NCBI RefSeq assembly: GCF_026339875.1 | Contig: NZ_JAPEPZ010000001.1 | Coordinates: forward strand, 1,798,001-1,862,000 | Direction: 5' to 3' | DNA length: 64,000 nt | Source of the DNA: Streptomyces sp. NBC_01571 | GTDB lineage: Bacteria; Actinomycetota; Actinomycetes; Streptomycetales; Streptomycetaceae | In this document: one piece after another, positions 1 through 9,800 of the stretch | Numbering within the stretch: position 1 is the stretch's first letter | How the letters are laid out: the number at the start of each line of letters is the position of its first letter | The notes under the pieces: generated by a model | The model's input: the letters and a program-made list of their open reading frames with translations, nothing else | Told to the model about the DNA's origin: nothing | The model's database searches: none | Made by a program: the position numbers and the translations under genes

Positions 1-2782
1 AGTCGACCTTATCGCTTCCGGTGCGCGGGAACGCCTCCACCGCGAGGAACCGGTGCGGCACCACCGAGCGTGGCAGCCGCTGCCGGGCGTGCTCCCAGAG
101 CTCGTCCACCGCCTCGGGCCGGTGCGGCACCTGTACGAAGGCGGCCAGGCTGCCGTCCGCGGCGGGGTCGCCGACCACCAGCACGGCGGCCGCCTCGACG
201 TCCGGATGATCGGACAGCACCGCCTCGATCTCGCCCAGCTCGATCCGGTTGCCGCGCAGCTTCACCTGCCGGTCAATGCGGCCTAACAGGTCGATGCGGC
301 CGTCCGGCAGCCAGCGCGCCACATCTCCCGAGCGATAGAAGCGTCCCCACGGGGAGTTCACCCCGAAGCGCTCGGCGGTGAGGCCGGGCCGTCCGTGGTA
401 GCCGGAGGCGACACCGACTCCGGCGACGCACAGCTCGCCGCGCAGGCCGATCGGCAACGGTTCCCCGTTCGGGCCGGCGATGAAGACCCGGGTGTTGGCG
501 ATCGGCGTCCCCACGTCCACTCGGTCGCCGAGATCCGTCGGTACCCGGCCCGCGGTCGCCCAGATCGTGCTCTCCGTCGGGCCGTAGACGTTCCACAGTT
601 CGGCGCCCGCCGCGGTCAGGGTCGCGGCCAGCCCACCGGGCAGGGGCTCACCACCGCTGAGCAGCGTGCGGCCAGCGACCAGATCGGTGATGCGGTCGGC
701 GACCAGTCGCCAGGTGGTCGGTGTCGCCTGGAGGAATCCGATGTCGTGGGCGCGTATCTCCTCGGCCAGCAGGGCTCCGTCGGTGCGGGCCTCGTCGGGC
801 AGCACGACCGTGTGGCCGCCGTGCAGCAGCGGCATCATCAGTTCCAGCGACGAGGTGTCGAAGCTGTATGTGCTGAGCCAGCCGGTGGGCCGCGCCGTCG
901 TGGCGACGCCGAAGCGCACCGCGTAGTCGGTGATGTGGTTGACCAGGCTCCGGTGCGTGATCGGGATGCCCTTCGGCCGTCCCGTCGATCCGGACGTGTA
1001 GATCACGTACGCGAGGGCGTCCGGCCCGGCCACGCCCGCCATGCCGGCGTCTACGGGGACGGTGGGGGCGGCGTCGACGTCAGGGGCCGGGATCGTGCGC
1101 CGGTCGCCGGGCGCGGTGAGCCCGTCGCCGGTCACCACCACCCGGGCGCCCGCGTCGTCGAGCTGGTAGGCGATCCGCTCCGCCGGGTGGTGCGGGTCCA
1201 GCGGCAGGTACGACGCTCCGGCAAGCCACGTGCCGAACACCGCGGCGGCCAGCGCCGCACCGCGCGGCACGAGCAGCGCGACGACGTTGCCAGGGCGGAC
1301 ACCGGCCGCCGTCAGTCGCTCGACGGTGTGCACGGCGGCGCACCACAGGCGGCCGTAGCTCACCAGCTGATCGCCGTCCCGCATCGCGATGGCGTCCGGC
1401 TCGGCCGCGGCGCGCTCGGCGAATCCGGCGAGCACCGACGTCAGGTCGATCGGCTGGTGGGTCGTGTTGGCGGCTTCGATGATCGCGTGGTCCTCGGGCG
1501 ACCAGATCGACAGCGAGCCGACCGGCGTGTCCAGGGCGGCGCCGACGGCGACCAGCAGCGCGTCATAGCGACGGACCATCAGCTCGACGTCTGCCCTGTC
1601 CAGGACTCCGGTGTAGAACGCCGCGCGCACGGTTGCGCTGTCACGGTCGGAGGTCACGAAGAATTCCAGGTCGAACTGGCTGAACCCGTTCTCGACCACG
1701 ACCAGTTCCGCTGCGGCGCCGGCCACCGTGAAGGTGCGCTGGTCGGCGGTGAACGGCACGTAGTTGAACACATGGCGGAACAACACGTTGCGCCAGCCGG
1801 AACCGTCGCGCTCGATCACGTCGAGCAGTTCGTCGGCGGGCATGTCCGCGTGGGCCATCGCCTCCATGAACACCCGGCGCGCCCGGCCGACTAGCTCCCG
1901 GAAACCGGCCGTGCGCTCGGTCAGCAGGCGCAGCGTGACCAGGTTGCTGTGGTAGCCGACCGCCCCGGCCGCCTCCCGGCCGCGCGAGTTGACCGGCGAT
2001 CCGATGGTCAGGTCGGGGCCGGCGCCGTGCCCGGCCAGCAGCACCGCGTACGCGGTGAGGAGGACGACCGACTCGGGCGCGCGCAGCTCGCGTTGCAGCC
2101 GCCGGACGACCTCGTGCGCCTCGGGCGACAGGACGTGGGTGACCTCGTCGCCCTCCAGCGTGGTGGTGGCCGGGGCCGGCTTCTCGCACCACAGCTCCAA
2201 GCCGGACGAGCGGAACCCGGCCATGGTGTCGCGCCAGAACGTCACGCTCTGCTCGGAGGGTTCGGGCTCGTGCCAGGCGGGCACCGGGGCCGGCTCGGGG
2301 GTCCGGCCGGCCAGCGCCGCCTCGTAGAACTCGACGAGCTGGGCGCGCAGGAGGGCGGTGGACTGCACGTCGGCGATGGCGTGGTGCAGTGCGAGACAGA
2401 AGACGTCTTCGTCGGGGCCGTGCAGCAGCAGGGCGCGCAGCAGCGGGCTCCCGTCGGCCCGGAACGGGCGGGCCACGAAAGCGGTCAGCGTGCCGCGCTC
2501 GTCACCGTGCCCGGCGGCCTGCTCCGGCTCGATGCCGATGCTGGGCAGGATGGTCCTGGTCAGGGCGTCGTCGGTGCGGTGGAAGACCGTGCGCAGCACC
2601 TCGTACCGGCGTGGCAGCAGGTCGAGTGCCGCGGCCAGGGCCGTCGGGTCGAGGCGGCCGGCGACACGGAAGGCCAGCGACAGATTGTTGGCACCGCTGC
2701 CGGGCACGAGGTCGTCGAGCAGCCACAGGGCGGTCTCCTTGCGCGAGGCGCGCATGTGGGCGTCCGCGGCTCCGGCCGTCAT
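1..2782 (-). CDS. NRPS condensation-adenylation protein, C-terminus beyond window edge
   Basis: NRPS chain-extension enzyme that should condense an amino acid onto the finished polyketide. A condensation domain (about residues 1-420) carries HHAIADV at 133-139. The catalytic second His and the Asp are kept, but the usual final Gly is Val. An adenylation domain follows (about 430-927), with TSGSTGRPKG near 596, NVYGPTE, YRSGDVARW and GRIDRQVKLRG; the A10 lysine lies at the window edge. The PCP and anything after it lie outside the window. The pocket residues read by eye are D-T-L-Q-L-G-V-I-W-K, close to glycine codes and keeping the Asp that binds an alpha-amino group. The ATG overlaps the stop of the upstream cyclase gene (ATGA), so the two are translationally coupled. 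A TTA leucine codon occurs at residue 833 (284-286). By position it corresponds to KirB of kirromycin, which adds beta-alanine. The substrate here (Gly or beta-Ala) is inferred. Confidence 0.93.
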   Translation of the reverse strand, partial: MTAGAADAHMRASRKETALWLLDDLVPGSGANNLSLAFRVAGRLDPTALAAALDLLPRRYEVLRTVFHRTDDALTRTILPSIGIEPEQAAGHGDERGTLTAFVARPFRADGSPLLRALLLHGPDEDVFCLALHHAIADVQSTALLRAQLVEFYEAALAGRTPEPAPVPAWHEPEPSEQSVTFWRDTMAGFRSSGLELWCEKPAPATTTLEGDEVTHVLSPEAHEVVRRLQRELRAPESVVLLTAYAVLLAGHGAGPDLTIGSPVNSRGREAAGAVGYHSNLVTLRLLTERTAGFRELVGRARRVFMEAMAHADMPADELLDVIERDGSGWRNVLFRHVFNYVPFTADQRTFTVAGAAAELVVVENGFSQFDLEFFVTSDRDSATVRAAFYTGVLDRADVELMVRRYDALLVAVGAALDTPVGSLSIWSPEDHAIIEAANTTHQPIDLTSVLAGFAERAAAEPDAIAMRDGDQLVSYGRLWCAAVHTVERLTAAGVRPGNVVALLVPRGAALAAAVFGTWLAGASYLPLDPHHPAERIAYQLDDAGARVVVTGDGLTAPGDRRTIPAPDVDAAPTVPVDAGMAGVAGPDALAYVIYTSGSTGRPKGIPITHRSLVNHITDYAVRFGVATTARPTGWLSTYSFDTSSLELMMPLLHGGHTVVLPDEARTDGALLAEEIRAHDIGFLQATPTTWRLVADRITDLVAGRTLLSGGEPLPGGLAATLTAAGAELWNVYGPTESTIWATAGRVPTDLGDRVDVGTPIANTRVFIAGPNGEPLPIGLRGELCVAGVGVASGYHGRPGLTAERFGVNSPWGRFYRSGDVARWLPDGRIDLLGRIDRQVKLRGNRIELGEIEAVLSDHPDVEAAAVLVVGDPAADGSLAAFVQVPHRPEAVDELWEHARQRLPRSVVPHRFLAVEAFPRTGSDKVD

Positions 2783-3627
2783 CGGCGGGCCTGCGAGCCG
2801 GCGCCGAGCAGGCCGGCCACGGTCGTGGCGACCTCCGGGGTGCGCAGCAGGTCGCGGTGCTCCACGTCGAACCGGACCTCGTCGGCGACTCCGATCGGTG
2901 CCAGGCCGGGGGTGGCGCGCATCCGGTTGAGTCCGCTGGCCGGGCTCGCCGAGGTGATGACGGTGGCCCGGGACCAGCCGGGCCGCGGGTCCAGTCCGGC
3001 GGCGACGCCGAGATAGGTCATGAACGAGCCGACCAGTGCCACCAGTTCACCGGCGTAGCCCTCGTCGAGGCCGGCGCGGCGCAGCGCGGCCGAGCCGATC
3101 GGCTCGAAGATCGCGTAGAGCTCGGCGGCGAACTCGGCCGGTGTGATGCCCGGCCGGGCGGCCAGGCGCTCCGCCGCGCCGGCCAGCTCGTCGGCCTCGG
3201 CCGGGGTCAGCACGGCGGTCATGTTGCCGATGACCCGGCCGAACTGCAGGTGGACGGTGGGCACGTCGACGAGTTCGGGGTCGAAGACCACCACCTGCGG
3301 GGCCGTCGGCTGCCGGGCGGCGATCCGCTCGGCCAGGGCACCGGCGAAGACCGATCCGGCGCAGTAGCCGAGGACCGCCCGGACCGTACGTCCGCTCGCG
3401 GCGACCTCGGCCAGCCAGGGCGCGAGGTACTCGTCCTGGTCGATGCCGGGGCCGGGGACCCGGGCCGGGGCGACGGTCTGCCACAGGGCGCAGTCCAGTT
3501 CCAGGCTGGGCGTCAGGTCGGTGAAACCGCCCTCGTTGCGGCCCGTCACCGGGAAGTCGGTGGCGAGCACGACGTCGGCGTCCGATGCTGCGTCGAGCAC
3601 CACATTCCACACGGCAGGGCTTGGCAT
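2779..3627 (-). CDS. Dieckmann cyclase-like alpha/beta hydrolase with Cys nucleophile
   Basis: A 282-residue thioesterase-like alpha/beta hydrolase whose nucleophile elbow is GYCAG (Cys89) instead of GxSxG. The other likely triad members are Asp116 (VVVFDPE) and His257 (VEHRDLL). A Cys-Asp-His triad in this fold is the hallmark of the TrdC/KirHI/NcmC family. Those enzymes release aminoacyl-beta-ketoacyl chains from a PCP by Dieckmann condensation to tetramates or pyridones. Its place between the last beta-keto PKS module and the terminal NRPS fits that job and matches my recollection of kirHI next to kirB. The start codon is ATG, with AGGAG at 3637-3641 (9-nt spacing). The stop overlaps the NRPS start. 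A type II editing thioesterase is the alternative, but Cys in place of Ser makes it less likely. Confidence 0.85.
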   Translation of the reverse strand: MPSPAVWNVVLDAASDADVVLATDFPVTGRNEGGFTDLTPSLELDCALWQTVAPARVPGPGIDQDEYLAPWLAEVAASGRTVRAVLGYCAGSVFAGALAERIAARQPTAPQVVVFDPELVDVPTVHLQFGRVIGNMTAVLTPAEADELAGAAERLAARPGITPAEFAAELYAIFEPIGSAALRRAGLDEGYAGELVALVGSFMTYLGVAAGLDPRPGWSRATVITSASPASGLNRMRATPGLAPIGVADEVRFDVEHRDLLRTPEVATTVAGLLGAGSQARR

Positions 3628-3834
3628 CTGGCAATTCTCCTGAATATCGAAAGGTCAATGCCGGGCAATTTTTCACGCATCGCCGGAGCCGTTCTTCGCC
3701 GATGCTATTAACCAATCGGGGCGTTGTCTACCTCGATTTTCTGGGCATTTTTCGAGCAATTTTTGGCATGCCCCAACAGGCAAGGCCCGGTGCGGACCTC
3801 GCCGAAATAAATGATTCGTCCGTCAGCCGACCGG
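3628..3834. promoter_or_regulatory. AT-richer intergenic gap before the release genes
   Basis: This 207-bp non-coding stretch is clearly richer in A+T than its surroundings. It is the only sizeable gap in the minus-strand operon, lying between the last PKS gene and the cyclase-NRPS pair. It could hold a second promoter for the release genes or an mRNA processing site. I see the cyclase Shine-Dalgarno at 3637-3641 but no convincing -35/-10 pair and no terminator hairpin with a U-run. Confidence 0.4.
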
Positions 3835-6800
3835 CTATTCCCCCTCACTCATTCGCGCAACCACGAGATCCGCGAGAGCCTGCGGAGTGGGGCATTCATA
3901 AAGCACATCCGCCGCCCATTCCAGACCGGTCAGCGTGCCCAGGTGATCACGCAGTTCCAGCGCGGTGACCGAGGACAGTCCCAGATCGAAGAACTCGTCG
4001 CCGGCGCCGATCTCGGCGCCCGAGTCGTGCCCCAGCACGGCCGCTGCCAGCTCCCGCACTCCGGTCAGGACCTCGGCGTCCCACCGGTCGCGGGGCAGCC
4101 GCGCCAGCGCCGCCCGCAATCCGCCGGACGGACCGGACCCGGCGGGCGCAACCGAGGGCTCGGCGCCCGCGGGTGGCTCGGGCGCCGCCTCGCTCAGGAG
4201 CGCCGGAGCAGACGGATCCTCGTCCCCGTACTCGGCGGCGAACACACCCTCCGGCCGGATCCGTGCCGCGGTGTACCCCTGCCCGATCACGGCGCACAGC
4301 CGGGCCCGGGCCCGGGCATCCATCTCCGGCGGAAGGTCGACGACGTGATCCGCGGCCGGCAGCGAGCCGTCCCGGGTGAGAACCCACAACGGCACCTCGG
4401 GCGTCCCGGCCGGTTCGGCACCGGGCAGGACGATCACCAGATCGGGCCGCTCGGCGGCGTCGACCGTCACCCGGGCGCCGTGTCTGGCCAGCGCGCCGGC
4501 GAGCGCATCGGTCAGGTCCTGGTCGTCCCCGGGCGGTGGCACCAGCGCTACGGTCATGTCCAGGACCGGGGGCACGCCGTCCGGGACCAGACGCCACCGC
4601 ACCGGTCGCCGGGTCGTACCGGCGCCGGGCCGCAACCGTGCCACGGCCGCGAGAACCTGGTGCGGTGTCTCGTCGCCGCGCAGGCCGAGCATGCTCAGCG
4701 CGGCTGCCGGGTCGCCGGAGTCCAGCACCGACCAGAGAGCGTCGGATGCCGGGGCCGGTGGTACCGGCTCGGGCCAGTACCGGCGGCCCTGGAACACATA
4801 CCGCGGCAAGGGGCAGCGCCGCGGCTCACGGCCCGCGTACACGGCTGGCCAGTCGACGCGCACCCCGTATGTGTGCAGGGCGCCGAGCGCGCCGAGGGCG
4901 ACCCGGGCGTCCGGGCGGTCCCGCCGGGCCAGCGCCACCGGGGGAACCGGCGCCGCGGGCAGGCAGGCGCGGACGGCCGGGGCGAGCACCGCGTCCGGGC
5001 CCAGCTCCAGGAACGCGGTACCACCCGCCCGGTCCGCCTCCTGCACCGCGTCGAGGAAGCGAACGGAGCCACGCAGCTGGTCCACCCAGTACGCCGGCGA
5101 GATCATCTTCTCGTCGGTCCGCACCGTGGAGACGATCGGAATCCGGGGCTGCTGGAACGTGACCGCCTCGGCGACCGCCCGGAACCCGGCGAGCGCCGGT
5201 TCTACCCGGGCCGAGTGGAACGCCGTCCCCACCCGCAGACGGCGGGTGCGATGCCCCCGATCGGACAGCACGCCGGCGATCTCCAGCACGGCGTCCTCGT
5301 CCCCGGAGAGCACGACCGCGTCCGGGCCGTTCACCGCGGCGATCGACACCCGGTCGGCGTACCCGGCCAGGAGCGGCAGGACCACCGCCTCGGCGGCACG
5401 GACGGACACCATCGCGCCACCAGCCGGCAACCCCGCCATGGCCCGCCCTCGGGCGGTGACGAGCGTGGCGGCGTCGTCGAGCGTGAGCATGCCCGCCAGG
5501 TACGCCGCGGACAGCTCGCCGATCGAGTGGCCGATCAGCATCTCCGGCCGCAATCCCCAGGCGCTGACCAGCCGGAACTGGGCCACCTGGAGCGCGAAGA
5601 GGGCGGGCTGCGTGTACTCCGTGCGGTCGAGCAGGCTGCCGTCGCCCCACACCACCTCACGCAGCGGGGTGTCCAGCGTGAAGTGCGCGCTCACCTCGTC
5701 GAAGGCCCGCGCGTACTCAGGGAATGTCTCGTACAGTCCGCGCCCCATCCCGGGCAGCTGGCTGCCCTGGCCGGTGAGGACCAGGACCAGCCGGTGCCGC
5801 GCGGCGGTGGCGCGCAGCACGGCCGGCCCGGTGTTCCCCTCGGCGAGGGCGGCCAGCCCGGTCCGCAGCGCGGTCTCGTCCGCGCCGGTGACCATCGCCC
5901 GGTGCTTGTGGACGGCGCGGGTGGTGGCCAGCGCGTACGCGACCGCCGACGGATCCGTGGCAGCGGTCGCCGCCAGGCGGGCGGCCTGCTCACGCAACGC
6001 CGCCTCGGACCGTGCCGACAGCAGCCACGGCACCCCGTCGAGGACCGGCCGTTCCTCCTCCGCGTCCGGCGCCGACGGCGCCTCCTCGATCACCACATGA
6101 GCGTTGGTGCCGCTGATGCCGAACGAGGACACCCCCATGCGCTGCGGCGCCTCGTGCCGTGGCCAGGGCTGCGCCGAGGCCAGCAGCGCCACGTCGCCGG
6201 CGGTCCAGTCCACGTGCGGAGACGGCTCGTCGATGTGCAGACTGCGCGGCAGCACGCCGTGCCGCAGCGCCAGCACCGCCTTGATCACCCCGGCCACACC
6301 GGCCGCGGCCTGGGTGTGCCCGAGGTTGGACTTGATCGAGCCCAGCCAGAGCGGTCGCGGGCGGTCGCCGCCGTACACCGCGAGCACCGCCTGCGCCTCG
6401 ATCGGATCGCCGAGGACGGTGCCCGTACCGTGCGCCTCGACCGCGTCGACGTCGGCCGGGCCCAGCCCGGCGGCGGTCAGCGCCGCCCGGATCACCCGCT
6501 CCTGGGCCGGGCCGTTCGGCGCGGTGAGCCCGTTGCTCGCCCCGTCGGAGTTGACCGCGCTGCCGCGCAGCACGGCCAGCACCTGGTGACCGTGCTCGCG
6601 GGCCCGCGACAGCCGCTCGACCAGGACCACGCCGACGCCCTCGCCCATGCCGGTGCCGTCGGCGGCCGCGGCAAACGGTTTGCACCGGCCGTCCGCGGCG
6701 AGCCCGCGCTGGCGGCTGAACTCCACGAACACCGCGGGCGTGGCGAGCACGGTCACCCCGCCGGCGAACGCAAGGTCGCACTCTCCGGCCCGGATCGCCT

Positions 6801-9800
6801 GTGCGGCCAGGTGCAACGCGACGAGCGACGACGAGCAGGCAGTGTCCACGGTGACGGTCGGCCCCTGCAGCCCGAAGGTGTACGCCACTCTTCCGGACAG
6901 CACGCCGCCGCCGACGCCCGGCGCGAGGAACCCCTCGGCCGCGGCGCCCTCCAGCAGCCGGCCGTAGTCCTGGTACATGGCGCCCATGAACACGCCGGTG
7001 CTGGTGCCGCGCAGCGTGTCCGGGTCGATGCCGGCGTCCTCGCACGTCTCCCAGACGGTCTCCAGCAGCAGCCGCTGCTGCGGGTCCATCGCCACGGCCT
7101 CCCGCGGCGACACCCCGAAGAAGGCGGCGTCGAACTCGGCCACACCGGAGACGAACCCGCCGGACCGGGCGTACGAGGTGCCGGGCGCGTCCGGGTCCGG
7201 GTCATGCAGCTCCGCGAGGGGCCAGCCGCGGTCGTCCGGAAACGGCACGATCGCGTCCCGTTCGGAGACCAGCAGGTCCCACAGGTCGTCCGGGCCGCGG
7301 ACGCCGCCGGGCAGCCGGCAGCCGATGCCGACCACCACCACCGGGTCGTCCGCGGTGCCCGCGGTCACCGGGGCGGCGCTCGGCTGCTCCGCGCCGGCCA
7401 GACGTTCGCCGAGGTGCCGGGCCAGCGCGGCCGGGTTGGGGTGGTCGAACACGAGCGTGACCGGCAGCCGCAGCCCGGTCGCACCGGAGAGCCGGTTGCG
7501 CAACTGAACCGCGCTGAGCGAGCCGAACCCGGCGTCCTTGAACGCCCGGTCCGGGTCGATCGTGTCGGGTGAGGCGTGCCCCAGCACGGCGGCGGCGTGC
7601 CCCAGCACCAGATCAAGCAGCACCCGGTGCCGGTCGGCCGGGCTCTTGCCGGCGAGCCGGGCCACCAACTCGGAGTCGGCGACACCGCCGCGGGTGGCCG
7701 TACGCCGCGCCGGCGTCCCGGCGAGGGCCCGCATGACCGGCGGCACGGCGTCGCCGGTGGCACGCAGCGCGGCCAGGTCGAGCCGGATCGGCACGAGTAC
7801 CGGCTCGGCGACGGTCAGGGCGGCGTCCAGCACGGCCAGGGCGGCGTCGCGCGGGAGCGGCGGGAACCCCGAGCGGCGGAATCGGGCCAGGTCGGCACCA
7901 TCGGTCATGGTGCTCTCGTCGGCCCACAGGCCCCAGGCCAGCGAGACACCCGGTAGCCCGGCGGCCTGGCGTACCCGGGCCAGCGCGTCCAGGGCGGCGT
8001 TGGCCGCGGCGTAGTTCGCCTGGCCGAGACTGCCGAGCACACCCACCGCGGAGGAGAACAGGACGAGCCGGGCCTGCGGGAGCAGTTCGTGCAGGAGCCA
8101 GGCCGCGTCGACCTTGGGGCGCAGCACCCGGGCCAGCCGCTCCGGCGTGAGGTCGGCGACCAGCCCGTCGTCGAGCACCCCGGCGGCGTGCACCACCGTG
8201 CCGACGTCGGTCGTGTCGAGCAGCGCGGTCAGCTCCGCCCGGTCCGCGACGTCGCACGCCACCACGGCGACGTGCGCGCCAGCGGCGGTCAGCTCCGCGG
8301 CCAGGGCTGCCGCCTCCGGGGCCTGCGGCCCCCGCCGGCTCGCCAGCACCAGGTCGCGGACGCCCAGGTCGTGCACCAGGTGCCGGGCGACGATCCCGCC
8401 GAGCGTGCCGGAGGCACCAGTCACCAGGACGGTGCCGAAGTCGCCGGCCGGTTCGCTCGCCGGGGACACCCGGACCAGCCGCAACTCCCGCGCGGCGCCG
8501 GCGGCGAGGCCCACCTGCGGCTCGCCGGCGGCCAGCGCGGCCGGCACCGCTGCGACGGTGGCGTCATCGCCGTCGGCGAGGTCGAGCACCGCGAAGCGGT
8601 CCGGATGTTCCAGCTGGGCACAGCGCACCAGCGCCGCGGTCGCGGCCTCGCCGGGATCGTCGAGCACCCGCCGGGTCACCACGACGAGAGTGGACGTGGC
8701 CCGGCGCTCGTCGGCCAGCCACTCCTGCACCAGGGCGAGCGCCCGCTCGGAAGCCGCGGCGGGCGGGCCAGACGGTGCCGGGACCAGGACGAACGGCGCG
8801 ACGTCGTCGCTCGGCGACACCCGCAGCAACCGGGCGAGGGCGGGATCGCGGACCGCGTACCCGGCGGCGGGACTGTCCGGCAGCGTCAGGGGCGCCCACT
8901 GCGGAAGCAGCAGGTCACCGCGGTCCGGCAGGCCGAGTGCGCCGTCCGGGAGTGGGCTGAGCACCAGGGACCGCACCGACGCGACCGGCGTCCCCGCCGG
9001 GTCGGTCAGCTCGATGCGGACGGCGCCGTCCCGGGCGCCGGTGAGCGTGGCCCGGACGGTGTCCGCGCCCACGGCGTGCACCTGGACCCCGGTCCACTCG
9101 AACGGCAGCGCGGGCCGGTCCTGCGCCCCGGTGCGAAGGTCGCTGAGCGCCAGCGGGTGCAGACAGGCGTCCAGCAGCGCGGGGTGAACGCCGAACCCGC
9201 CCGGCTCGGCGCCGGGCAGCGCGACCTCGGCGTACAGGTCCCCGGCCCGGTCGCGCCACAGTGCGCGGACGCCGCGGAACACCGGCCCGTACCGCAGTCC
9301 GGCACTGTCCAGCCGTTCGTACAGCTCGTCCACGTCGAGCGGCTCGGCGCCGGCCGGTGGCCAGGCGGTCGCCGCGGGCGGCGGCGGATCACCGCCGGGC
9401 GTGAGGACGGCGGTGGCGTGCAGGGTCCAGCCACCGGCGCCGACCCGGCCCTGCACGGTCACGTCCCGTGACCCGTCCGTACCGGGCTCGCCGGCCTCGA
9501 TCAGCAGCCGGACCTCGGCGCCTTCCGGCACCACGACCGGGACGAGCAGGGTCAGCTGGTCGATCACCGGGCAACCGGCCTCGTCACCGGCCCGGGACAC
9601 CAGGTCCACCATGGCGGCGCCGGGGAGCACGACATGCCCCTCGACGGTGTGGTCCGCCAGCCACGGGTGGGTCGCGGCCGACAGCCGTCCGGTCAGCACG
9701 AGCCGGTCGGCCCCGGGCACGGCGGCCCGCAGGACCGGATGCTCCACGGCGTCCAAGCCCAGGGCGGACGGGTCTCCGCCGCCGGCCGGCAGCCAGTACC

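Noticed and set aside
3811..7572. Long plus-strand open frame (1253 codons) and similar ones at 12,603-18,194 and 28,964-32,710
   Set aside because: They are antisense shadows of the PKS genes caused by high GC. The translations are Arg/Gly/Pro/His-rich with no domains, while the opposite strand has unbroken PKS motifs.
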